Shown piece after piece: positions 14,879-23,190 of a DNA stretch of 64,000 nt (its first letter is position 1; every line of letters begins with the position of its first letter). The translations under genes were made by a program, and so were the position numbers. Under the pieces are notes generated by a model that was given only the letters and a program-made list of their open reading frames with translations, was not told the origin of the DNA and made no database searches. Source of the DNA: Chrysomallon squamiferum (Eukaryota; Mollusca; Gastropoda; Neomphalida; Peltospiridae); contig CM022676.1 in the NCBI GenBank assembly GCA_012295275.1, forward strand, positions 11,023,470 through 11,087,469, given 5' to 3'.

Positions 14879-17809
14879 TGTGTGTGTGTATGCTTTGGTA
14901 TGTATGCCTATGAGACTGATTGCTAAAAAAAGATAGATTGAAAGATAGAAAGACAGGATGATTTATAGAGTAAACACAGACTAACAGGAAGAATTTACTG
15001 TAGCACAAAGTAAAGATGTCTGCTGTAAACATACAAAAAATCCAACAGTTTTTTGTCCCATATCCATAATATATTTTTCAGTGATTGCCGAGTCATGTAG
15101 GAATTGCTTGCTATCCTTCAATGACTTTGACTTATAGAAGAAATCTCCATTAATATACCAGAAAGTTTGGTAGTACAAATCTTTTGTAAAAGACATTTTA
15201 CAAAGAAAACGATAAGCCTGAGTTAATTTAGATAGCGTTTCAAGTGTTGTAATTACTGTAGGACTTCCAGTTAGACTTGGAGTACCTGAAAAATAACTTA
15301 CTAGTCATTTTGTGTGTATGATCCTAAGTACATATGTGTGTTGTGTGTGTTGTGTGTGTGTGTCTTTGTATCTTGTGAGTGTGACTTCTGTGTGTCTCTG
15401 CATTTAAGCATGATTGCATGTGTGAATTTATATGAATGTGTGTCCTTCAGTATATATGTGTGTATGTATGCATGAAAAGGCTTATGATTGTGCATATATA
15501 TATATGTGTGTATGTATGCATGAAAATAAATGTGAATTCTCATATAGATAGGTGTGTGCAAATTCATATTCAGATACATTTGTCTGTATGTGCACTGTGA
15601 AAATGGTAATATTTACTGACCAGCATCAAGAGTAGGTTCTGAAAATGATTCAATTTCATATATATGTATCTGAGTTTGTCAAAGTGAAAGATTAATATAT
15701 AGGAATTCAGTTAAGATCATTATTGTAAAAAATAAATCAGCAGTAGTTTGAATAGTCTAAGCTCCAAGGTTAAGAGGTTTTAATTTATTCTTGTTATACA
15801 ATCAGTGAACATGTGAGTAGTATTATCAGTCATAAAGAGTAGGTGATACATTATTCAAGTGAATTTACGAAAAAAATTAAGAGCATGCGCAGTTTCTGTG
15901 TGAATTAAATTGATGTAAATTACATCCCAACATTTTCTTTATTTTTCCATAGCTGCAAAACTATTAGTAAGTGTAACAGCTTATAAGTTAGTCACTTGAC
16001 ATGCTGTCAAGCATGGACTTTGTACATTAGGACATTAATAGTGTCTGAAAGTCTTCTGCAGTATTCTGACGCTCTGCCACAAGAAAAGGATCCAGATCTT
16101 GGAGGTTTGTAGGTGGGGTTTGGTGATATTGAACTTGCCTGCCCAACTCATTTCATGCATGCTCTGTTGAAACCAAGCAGAGCAAATTTCTGGCCAGTCC
16201 ATCCTGGTGACACCATAGTGCTTGAGAACGTCTGTCACCACTAGAACTGACATGCAGCAAAACTGCCTCCTCCAGTCTGCTGCAGGACTGGGAGAACCAA
16301 AGTCCAGATAATCTGTAGACTGAGCCTGGATTAATCAGTGAACAGTCCTCAACCCCAGTGGATGTATTTGCCAGCACACATGACGAGTACATCAGTCACG
16401 TCTAGTTCTTCTGCGACACAGTAGGAATGATGGTCCAACAACCTGGCTGTGACAGCACAAATTGTTGACTGTCAGGTGATTGTGTACAGTTTGATCAGAC
16501 ACAGTCGAAATACTGTCACATATTTTGACAAGCATTTACTGAGCATTGTTGTAGAGTCATAGTAATGAGGTACCACTCTTCTGTGTTTAGAGTGCTTCGG
16601 GGCCTTCCTGAACATGCACGATTTCCAAAAAAAATTCTGACTGAGATCAAAAGTCAGAGAAATATTTATTTATGTATTGCTATCCAAAAACCTTGCAAGA
16701 CCCTTCCTCTATCTTCAACAGTCAACTGCTTTTGCACTATAATCGATTTTGGAATGTGTACCATAGATTGAATGGAAGCACAGTCGTCAGACCTTTCATA
16801 TTAGTATTCTGTTCCTCTGTAAGCAACTAAAACTAAATGACAGTGTCAGTAACAGTTGACTTGAATTTATTTCTCTGGTACTTAGATAAAGTTTTGTTTG
16901 TATACTTTTCAGTTAGCGATAATGAGGAAATTTTAATAAAAAGAAGAAGAGGTGTGACAGGAAAATCGGGAGAAAACGAATTAAAACTTGTTGATACATA
17001 GCGACAAAAAACCTCACAAAATAAAAAATAAAAATAACAACAACAAAAAAGGAACATACCAGTGCAATAAGCTGACCTAGAATAGGTTGATCGTAGATGA
17101 TATACGTTGAATGGGCCACAATACTCAGCATCGATGGTGAAAGGGTGGAAACAATTGCTATTACCAAAACGTATACACATCTTTAGAACAACAGAGGGTT
17201 TCTTCTTTGTTGGTAACTCTGTGGAACATATTCATTATATTATACAATTTCTATATTCATAACAAACACATATATAATGATAATTATTTCAAAAATAGAA
17301 AAAAATCAATTATCAAATGAATACAAACACACATACAAATATAATAACAGACAGAGATAGGTACAATTATACATATACATATATAAACATACAAAGATAC
17401 ATATACACATACATAGATACAAATATACATATACACATACATACATACATACAAACATACAGTATAGACATGCATATGTACAAAAATACACTATATACAT
17501 GGATACATACAAACATATGGACAAATCGGTACTTAAGTTGAATTGAAGTTATCGGCAACTGACATTGATGAAATCATGACTGGATGTCTCATAAGTTTCC
17601 ATACATATAGTTTCATTTGAAGCAACATATCACTAATGCCATTACAAGCATGTGCTTGAACGGGTTCTTCCATAGTGGAGGACACGCATTGAAATGTGTT
17701 TTCAACATAATGGCACAATATTATGTAGAGCATATTATATAAATAAAAATAATTTTCATATAAAATCGTTTATTTTTCCTATGTGTGGAATTGTATGGGA
17801 CACCCTGTG

Positions 17810-17846
<37 letters not shown>

Positions 17847-18452
17847 ATGTACATATCTATGTTTGCCTGTAGATGTGTATGTGTGTCCACATGTTTGTTA
17901 CTTTGTGTATATACATCTATGTTTGTGTATGAGTATGTGCATGTGTGCATGTTTTTGAGAGTGTGTCTGTATGTGTATGTATTTGTAGATGTCTGTGTGG
18001 ATGTGTGTCTATGCGGATATGTATATGTGTGTGTTTGTATGTATTACCTGATGTTGTGTACACAGGATAGAATGTTCCACATGTGTACTTGTCTGGTTTC
18101 TTTGTGAACAGTTTGTAACCTTTCTGTCCATACCAGTCAGTCTTTAGGAGACTGTCATTGATTTCCCACTCATCTATGCCAAGCTCGTAATTCCAATCTC
18201 TTCTTTCAACATCAGGAAAAGGTTTATAATTCTTGCAGTGATTTTCTAAAATGAGAAAAACATGAATAACAGCGATAATAACAGCTGCAGTAACAACAAC
18301 AGTAAAGATACTGATGACGAAAGTTTGTTGATTTCATTATTTATTGTAGTTATGTTCACTGTAAGAGGTTCACAGACCCTTACTTTTTATTTCACTAAGT
18401 CGTGTCGTATGTTTCCAGTTTTTTATTTTTTTATTTTTTTCAGTGTATGGAA

Positions 18453-18514
<62 letters not shown>

Positions 18515-18639
18515 CTCGCTGTATGTGTTTGTGTGCGTTTTTTCTTATGATTCAATAATACATAATATGTAAAATTACCTTGTTCAGTTGACAACGGTAA
18601 TAATGCAAGAAGCAGAATTAACAAACAAGTGAAAAACAT
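222..18639 (-). CDS. Secreted D8C-VWD-EGF-fibrinogen domain protein, copy 1 (complete, 21 exons)
   Basis: Twenty-one exons with GT-AG borders splice in one frame to 1147 codons. Exons in transcript order: 18639-18579, 18245-18048, 17218-17060, 15285-15035, 14534-14448, 13411-13064, 12263-12175, 11907-11844, 9975-9790, 9378-9197, 8191-7903, 7528-7376, 5893-5716, 5352-5162, 4800-4537, 4305-4200, 3943-3817, 3564-3441, 1780-1635, 789-630, 302-222. Seen: N-terminal signal peptide; D8C-like domain (about residues 24-139); VWDE-like region (140-368); VWD domain (383-542); Cys-rich basic linker (542-638); EGF (736-762); second Cys module (813-935); fibrinogen-related domain (936-1147). No membrane segment follows the signal, so a secreted product is inferred. 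Several N-glycosylation sequons occur (for example NHT, NYT, NTT, NVT, NRT). FReD proteins in molluscs commonly bind carbohydrate or microbes, and VWD domains assemble extracellular polymers; a recognition or matrix role is inference. Exon structure is supported by consistent phases and by conservation in two further copies. Confidence 0.88.
1308..1356. repeat. 14-bp tandem repeat in intron 19, copy 1
   Basis: Unit GTCGTTTAATACAG, about 3.5 copies. The same spot in copy 2 (27739-27787) has the same number and in copy 3 (49264-49411) about ten, with GTTGAATAC variants, so the array has changed length since duplication. Confidence 0.8.
1972..2488. repeat. 26-bp minisatellite in intron 18, copy 1
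   Basis: About twenty units of CTGTCCTCTCATACTGTTTG plus TGTCCA, with a GGCACC variant of the last part. Because 26 is not a multiple of 3, all three plus frames stay open and read the same peptide in turn; these are not genes. The copy 2 array (28400-28822) has about sixteen units and copy 3 (50090-50235) about five to six. Confidence 0.92.
3044..3110. repeat. AAT trinucleotide run in intron 18
   Basis: A run of AATAAT repeats followed by related AAC/AAT stretches. A second mixed block at 3606-3715 is (CTA)n followed by (AAT)n in intron 17. Both are simple sequence without coding signs. Confidence 0.85.
3606..3715. repeat. CTA then AAT microsatellite in intron 17, copy 1
   Basis: About twenty CTA units followed by AAT and AAC units. 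In copies 2 and 3 the same intron has a shorter AGT/AGC-rich stretch instead (29773-29820 and 51275-51309), so this microsatellite arose or expanded in copy 1. Confidence 0.85.
4200..4800 (-). CDS. Copy 1 exons 15-16: second VWDE-like Cys module
   Basis: Exons 4800-4537 and 4305-4200 encode residues 813-935. Exon 15 has GIDAIRVIYLSVSNDGKTFS and then IHNSECESC, recalling the VSNDG-x-x-FS...YDSKCxxC segment of VWDE. Exon 16 has HCTAGGKCYVRG...DLVCSRVKGKMVW, recalling the C-x-I-x-GKCY...P-x-x-C...W segment. In VWDE this is followed by more EGF repeats; here a phase-1 intron leads straight into the fibrinogen domain. Exon 16 appears identical in all three gene copies. Confidence 0.68.
5162..5893 (-). 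CDS. Copy 1 exons 13-14: EGF-like module and following Cys region
   Basis: Exons 5893-5716 and 5352-5162 encode residues 690-812. The EGF module is split by a phase-1 intron: CPSHCSHRGQCAN on exon 13 and GTCVCERNFMGADC on exon 14. Together they have the six-Cys spacing of a short VWDE/tenascin-type EGF. The remainder, GCDLLDDPCDNVTVSAKYF, matches the G-x-CD...C-x-x-V-x-V-x-G-x-x-F region that follows the first EGF in VWDE. Confidence 0.78.
5894..7375. other. Copy 1 intron 12: A+T-rich with a decayed coding relic
   Basis: The intron is A+T-rich. At about 6590-6805, minus strand, it holds a decayed protein-like stretch reported separately. Near 6965-7080 a motif resembling TAGATTATAGAAATCATTT is repeated twice. 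Nothing else was recognised. Confidence 0.5.
6590..6805 (-). pseudogene. Unidentified coding relic inside intron 12, copy 1
   Basis: The minus strand reads FDLISQQLFYVFCCHWNF and INAANYFKLNSKLFEEV, then meets an in-frame stop. The same stretch occurs in copy 2 (about 32880-33095) and, open for 138 codons, in copy 3 (54455-54039), where residues change conservatively (for example FDLVSQQ, NAAKYFKFDSKLYEEVE). The composition looks protein-like rather than random. I do not recognise the family; it may be a fragment of an old transposon or a retrocopy. Confidence 0.4.
7376..8191 (-). CDS. Copy 1 exons 11-12: Cys-rich linker with basic cleavage-like site
   Basis: Exons 8191-7903 and 7528-7376 encode residues 542-689. 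Exon 11 continues the VWDE pattern after SWK (ENLLF, then clustered cysteines FLCYCPKQVKCKHLPC and ICGP). It then has a very basic stretch, FRARKKKRS, at about residues 613-621, which resembles a proprotein convertase site ([KR]-x-[KR]-R before Ser). The exon ends with LRKR at a GTGAGT donor. Exon 12 (AAGICMKLFSQSKSVNLC) resembles the VWDE segment with paired Cys before the EGF module. Cleavage is inference from the motif only. Confidence 0.72.
8250..8826. repeat. 72-bp tandem array in intron 10, copy 1
   Basis: About eight near-perfect 72-bp units containing CCACTCCTACCTTTATTTCA and ACTGTTACTACTAGTAT. The array ends about 60 bases from the exon 11 acceptor at 8192. Since 72 is a multiple of 3, one plus frame is open across it with a 24-residue period; this is a repeat effect. 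Copy 2 has a larger, interrupted array (34533 to the gap at 35259). Copy 3 has only one degenerate unit near 55680-55735, which suggests the ancestral state. Confidence 0.92.
9197..12263 (-). CDS. Copy 1 exons 7-10: von Willebrand factor type D domain
   Basis: Exons 12263-12175, 11907-11844, 9975-9790 and 9378-9197 encode residues 369-542. The VWD signature CQATGDPHLATF starts the domain (GDPH at residues 387-390). It is followed by PGVYQLYTVKNYP (the G-x-Y-x-L strand), SVACNCAVVIRAGRN (the VACNCGVAVR-type segment of VWDE), IYPSILDYKSTRGLCAELG (the D-x-x-x-T-x-GLCG segment, here GLCA) and FVKSWK (the usual F-x-x-SW ending). The length is normal for a full VWD domain. VWD domains act extracellularly, often in disulphide-linked assembly. 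The Ala in place of the last Gly of GLCG is a small departure. Confidence 0.88.
9976..11843. other. Copy 1 intron 8: unique A+T-rich half and degenerate TG-rich repeat half
   Basis: The part from 9976 to about 11080 is non-repetitive and nearly unchanged in copy 2, with no convincing reading frame. From about 11100 to 11760 a degenerate repeat of roughly 30-40 bases (TATGTGTTTATGTAGGTGTG) recurs many times. Copies 2 and 3 keep shorter versions (about 36700-37270 and 57950-58170). Confidence 0.6.
11100..11760. repeat. Degenerate TG-rich minisatellite in intron 8, copy 1
   Basis: Variants of TGTGTTTATGTAGGTGTGAA with TGTGTAATA recur across the segment with variable spacing. The repeat is old and diverged; stops interrupt all frames. 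Confidence 0.6.
12470..12600. repeat. TATG/CA/TA microsatellite in intron 6, copy 1
   Basis: Mixed runs of TATG, CA and TA. The same mix at 37990-38098 (copy 2) is shorter, and copy 3 has a TATC/TC/TA version at 58915-59000. No gene content is seen. Confidence 0.75.
13064..15285 (-). CDS. Copy 1 exons 4-6: VWDE-like ectodomain ahead of VWD
   Basis: Exons 15285-15035, 14534-14448 and 13411-13064 encode residues 140-368. Exon 4 holds an LCKM...YYQTFWYING segment that looks like the short immunoglobulin-like strand pattern before the VWD domain in VWDE proteins. Exon 5 opens with IHCALRA, similar to the I-x-C-x-V pattern there. Exon 6 has a Cys set (FGCMED, NCKL, KCREH, MCGIQV) followed by W and a beta-rich stretch ending in NYTTIGSV, placed directly before the VWD start as in VWDE. 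Assignment rests on order and pattern recalled from the family, not on an alignment. Confidence 0.7.
13978..14174. repeat. 31-bp minisatellite in intron 5, copy 1
   Basis: Six full units of ACCAGTGTCTGCATGTAGTT plus TTATCTGCAAC. The copy 2 array at 39480-39800 has ten units and the copy 3 array at 60257-60669 has thirteen; all three share flanks and the terminal ACCAGTGTCAAATG. Confidence 0.93.
14821..14890. repeat. TG microsatellite in intron 4
   Basis: A long (TG)n run. Comparable runs lie at the same place in copy 2 (40406-40474) and copy 3 (61814-61920). Confidence 0.9.
16030..16530 (-). mobile_element. Tc1-like DNA transposon relic in intron 3, copy 1
   Basis: Minus-strand fragments follow the order of a Tc1/mariner transposase but in shifting frames: VSDQTVHNHL (helix-turn-helix region pattern QTVRNRL), VTRMDWP (pattern MDWPA-SPDLNPIEH), and PPTNLQDLDPF and TLLMS (pattern PP-NLQ-L...LI-SM). 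Frameshifts and stops make it inactive. The relic has a higher G+C content than its surroundings and may extend to about 16770. It sits in the same intron of all three copies, so it predates the duplications. Confidence 0.72.
17060..18245 (-). CDS. Copy 1 exons 2-3: D8C-like (uromodulin-type) domain
   Basis: Exons 18245-18048 and 17218-17060 encode residues 21-139. The order of landmarks fits the D8C domain found at the start of VWDE and in uromodulin and GP2: DWYGQKGYKLF corresponds to the usual GWYRF region, TCGTFYPVY to the CGT-P-W region, then a Cys pair (MCIRF, NCF), EYCGPFNVYHL and a closing YC. Seven cysteines are visible (C24 plus six); the usual Cys before the GWYRF-like segment is replaced by Asn (EIND). 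The exon pair is bordered by phase-1 introns on both sides, so it is a symmetric 1-1 module. Confidence 0.75.
17320..17520. repeat. CATA/ACA microsatellite in intron 2, copy 1
   Basis: ACATA and related runs. A similar, shorter stretch is found in copy 2 at 42760-42935. Confidence 0.75.
17585..17808. mobile_element. Short inverted-repeat element in intron 2, copy 1 (left end lost)
   Basis: This matches the complete element at 43911-44140 but begins at TGTCTCATAAG, missing the outermost bases of the left inverted repeat; the right end GGGACACCCTGT is kept. A block of roughly 900 bases left of the element in copy 2 is absent here, so one deletion removed both. Confidence 0.7.
18455..18510. repeat. 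TG microsatellite in intron 1, copy 1
   Basis: A (TG)n run within intron 1 (18246-18578). It is shorter in copy 2 (44775-44809). Confidence 0.88.
18579..18639 (-). CDS. Copy 1 exon 1: start codon and signal peptide
   Basis: The ATG at 18639-18637 begins a run with a classical signal peptide: a short start, a leucine-rich core (CLLILLLALLPL) and a small polar end (STEQ). The exon ends in phase 1 at a GTAATT donor. This ATG was chosen because no other exon upstream of the D8C exon supplies a start in phase, and copy 2 repeats it. A TATATA stretch lies about 35 bases upstream (near 18673-18679), but calling it a TATA box would need transcript data. Confidence 0.85.
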
Positions 18640-18871
18640 TTTCGATTGAATATGAATTTGTTTAACATACACGTATATAAACAATTTTTCTACTATTAAC
18701 ATAAAAAGGAAAGAAAAGAACAAAAAAAAAAAAAAGAAATTTAAATTAATGACATAAAGAGCTGGTATACAATAAAATGGAATTATTATTATTTTTTTTT
18801 TTATACTCTACATTAATGGTTGAAAATGTCATAAATATTTTTAATATTCTGTATCAGTGTTTGATAAATGT

Positions 18872-19745
18872 TATAGGGTCATTCCGTGTCAAATCAACCC
18901 CCAGAAAAACAATTTAAACCCGACCATCTCAGATTTTCATGAAACTTGGTATACTTCTCGACTGAGATCCCACCCTGACATTTTAGGCCAATCGGACCAG
19001 TGGTGTGGGAGATATGGCCCCCCGAATTTTGAGATTTTTGGCAAAAATGGGTGTGACCACCAACCTTCGAACTCTCATATCTCAGGAACTACAAGCCAAT
19101 CTTCATAAAATTGGTATTGTTGAAAAGGCAATTTGACAAGGATTCCAAAATGTGGGTGTCACTGAACTTTTGACCTTTGTTATGACCTTGAAATTGACCG
19201 TGTGGATCACGTGATCTTGAGATGACCTTTATTGAAATTTAATTTCCCACATGTTAACTAAAACATATAAAAGTTTGCTGGGTGTAATATTTTTGTTTAG
19301 GCACAATATAGATTTAAAAAATGCACGTCCATGAAAATAACACCTTTTCTGCCATTAACATCTGATTAACTAAAACCTGAATGATCAATTCTGGATGCTA
19401 GGAATCACCATCTCTCTTGATCATCGAGTAAGACTTTGTAGGCCTAAATGTATGCATAAGGTTCACATAAATTTGAGAGAACTAGGTGTTTCTGATCCTT
19501 AACCTTCTCACCATCTTTGTTTCAAATGCTCACTGTATCCTTCATTCCCGGATACATTCTACTGTTCTCGTCACTTTCATAAAATTGGACTATTTCCTCC
19601 TTCAGTTCATTTGACAGAACTTTCCCTTGTTTCTTATCACAGAGGGACAGAATCCCTTTCTCTTTCTTCACTGCACAGCTTTTTTTCACACAGTAATTCG
19701 TTGTTTCAAATTCATTCACTGTCCTCTCTATGGTAAAGGGTGACT
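18872..19745. mobile_element. Transposon-derived insertion upstream of copy 1
   Basis: The segment is absent at the matching place in copy 2 (between about 45165 and 45698). It starts with GGGTCATTCCGTGTCAAATC, a repeat start I recall from other marine invertebrate genomes. Near 19719-19522, minus strand, it has an open stretch with CDKKQGKVLSNELKEEIVQF and YESDENSRMYPGMKD. A motif of this kind (F-Y-x-SDE-x-SR-x-PG-KD) occurs, from memory, in transposon-like proteins of invertebrates. No terminal inverted repeat was found, so the class is open. Confidence 0.5.
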
Positions 19746-20253
19746 TAACTTTTTTTTTACTCTATATATGTTTGAAAATGCAAGACATTATTGAACAAAA
19801 TTTAAAATATTTTCTAATACTACATACTAAACACACACTAAAACACAATGTCATTGTTTGAAAATTATAGAAATACAGACATGCACACATACGTGTATAT
19901 GCTACATCAGGGATTGAACATATCAGAAACAAAGACATTGACAAACGCACACAAACACATGCATACATATACATACATATACGCTTATAAACACTATGTT
20001 AGTATATGTTAGAAAAATACAGTCAAAAGATTATAACAGATTATACTAACACACACTAACATATATACACAATAAAACACATGTTCACATTATATCAGTC
20101 TGAAAATGTTAGATACACACTCACACTAACATATGTTCACTATATCAGTAACTTAAAATCTTAGAAATATACATACACACCAACACATATGCACGTTATA
20201 GAAGAAGAAGAAGAAGAAATGTATTGTTACACTTCTGCCAAGCTTTCAGCTTT

Positions 20254-20467
<214 letters not shown>

Positions 20468-20582
20468 GTTTCTCCCATAGTATAAACGCACATCAACCAA
20501 GTGATTACGATTATTTAAGAGATATAAATGTCACACGTTATCACAGGCTGATGTTACTGGGAGATTTATCATAGTTTAAATA

Positions 20583-20689
<107 letters not shown>

Positions 20690-21529
20690 CATACAAGACA
20701 TATTGGAAACATACTACATTATCCAAGAATAAAACATACGTACATACATATATATATATATATACATACATATACACACACACACACACACCAACAACGC
20801 AGATACACTGTACATGGATACATGTGTGTGTGAATATGTGTACGTAAATATTTGTATATATGTGTGTATATACTTATATATGCATACATGTATCTATGTG
20901 TATCTCTGTATGTGTGTATGTTTATATATGTATACATTGTGCGTGCCTTTGTTATTTTGTTGAAAGAGATATTATTTATTATATTTGTAAATATATCATT
21001 AATATTAATTAATAATAAAAATCTGGACATGTGTAACAATCGGTCCTTCCATACAAAAGTACACCTGTCTGTCTATTTGTATAGAAACTATCAGAAAATA
21101 CAACAATGAATTAACATGGTAAATGAAATCATATAGTATAAGAAAGAAGAAAAGAAAAACTGATAGATGTTTAAAATGTTTTTGTCTCCCTATAACCATC
21201 CTAATTCCCCATTCTTTTAAGTACCTGTAGCCAATAGAAACTCAAGCTTATAAGTACTACAACACCACAAACAAAATTAAAATAAAATTAATAATATACA
21301 GTTTCTCAACGTTTGGAAACGAAAACATAACGTTCACTTGTTTGATGATCACTTCATTTTCAAGATCTTTTTAATAATAACAATAACCACTACACCTGAA
21401 TTCCATAATTTAATAACAACAACTACACCAACAATGTTAAACAATCTCGTATTAAAAGTGTTTTTGTTTTCTGCTGATGTAGAACAGAAATTTGAAGATT
21501 CTAATTTAAGTTCTTTGATGTTGCAGTGT

Positions 21530-23190
21530 GTAGTGTGGTTTGAACACATCACAAATACAGCAGAACCTGTGTTATAGTTTATATACAACTTTCACTGTAG
21601 ATAGCCAGGTATCTCACTGGTTTGAACACATCACACAATACAGCAGAACCTGTGTTATAGTTTATATACAACTTTCACTGTAGATAGAGGGGAAGTATCA
21701 CACTGGTTTGAACACATCACACAATACAGCATAACCTGTGTTATAGTTTATATACAACTTTCACTGTAGATAGCCAGGTATCTCACTGGTTTGAACACAT
21801 CACACATAGTTTATATACAACACTGTAACCTGTGTTATAGTTTATATACAACTTTCACTGTAGATAGCCAGGTATCACACTGGTTTGAACACATCACACA
21901 ATACAGCAGAACCTGTGTTATAGTTTATATACAACTTTCACTATAGATAGAGGGGAAGTATCACACTGGTTTGAACACACATCAAAGTTATCTTATGATT
22001 CAATAATACATAATATGAAAATTACCTTGTTCAGTTGACAATGGTTTATAAGAAGCAGAATTAACAAACAAGTTTTTCGATTGAATATGAATTTGTTTAA
22101 CATACACGGTTTATAAACAATTTTTCTACAATACATAAAAAAGGAAAGAACCAAAAAAAAAGAAATTTAAATTAATGACATAAAGTGGTATACAATAAAA
22201 ATGTTATTATTATTATTTTTTTTAACTTTCACATTAATGGTCGAAAATGTCATAAATATTTTTAATATTCTGTATCAGTGTTTGAAAATGTTATAGGGTC
22301 AAATCAACCCCCAGAAAAACAATTTAAACCCACCATCTCACAGCAGAACCTGTGTTATAGTTTATATAGATCCCACAAAATTTCACTGGACCAGTGAGGG
22401 GGAAGATATCACACTTTTGAACACATCACCACAATACAGAACAGAACCTGTGTTATAGTTTATATACAACTTTTTGACACTGTAGATACCGTGTGGATAG
22501 GGGAAGTATCACACTGGTTTGAACACATCACACAATACAGCAGAACCTGTGTTATAGTTTATATACAACTTTCACTGTAGATAGCCAGGTATCACACTGG
22601 TTTGAACACATCACACAATACAGCAGAACCTGTGTTATAGTTTATATACAACTTTCACTGTAGATAGAGGGGAAGTATCACACTGGTTTGAACACATCAC
22701 ACAATACAGCAGAACCTGTGTTATAGTTTATATACAACTTTCACTGTAGATAGAGGGGAAGTATCACACTGGTTTGAACACATCACACAATACAGCAGAA
22801 CCTGTGTTATAGTTTATATACAACTTTCACTGTAGATAGAGGGGAAGTATCACACTGGTTTGAACACATCACACAATACAGCAGAACCTGTGTTATAGTT
22901 TATATACAACTTTCACTGTAGATAGAGGGGAAGTATCACACTGGTTTGAACACATCACACAATACAGCAGAACCTGTGTTATAGTTTATATACAACTTTC
23001 ACTGTAGATAGCCAGCTATCACACTGGTTTGAACACATCACACAATACAGCAGAACCTGTGTTATAGTTTATATACAACTTTCACTGTAGATAGAGGGGA
23101 AGTATCACACTGGTTTGAACACATCACACAATACAGCAGAACCTGTGTTATAGTTTATATACAACTTTCACTGTAGATAGAGGGGAAGTC
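21530..23190. repeat. 86-bp satellite-like tandem array
   Basis: About twenty units, each containing CACTGGTTTGAACACATCAC, CAGAACCTGTGTTATAG, TTTATATACAACTTTCACTG and either AGAGGGGAAGTA or a shorter AGCCAGGTA ending. The array is confined to the spacer between copies 1 and 2 and accounts for part of the longer period there. A scrambled stretch interrupts it at 21990-22500. Confidence 0.92.
21990..22500. other. Scrambled second copy of the exon 1 region inside the satellite
   Basis: The sequence follows 18547-19210 (intron 1 end, exon 1, upstream region and the start of the inserted element) with scattered gaps. From about 22330 it alternates with pieces of the 86-bp satellite. The signal-peptide exon in it (about 22030-22090) has lost its ATG. 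Alternation of two unrelated sequences in one strand looks like a merged consensus rather than a natural duplication. Confidence 0.7.

Noticed and set aside
16035-16392. Short conserved minus frames of 72 and 79 codons as a host gene
   Set aside because: The pieces match a Tc1-like transposase only when read across several frames; they are fragments of a dead element, not a gene.
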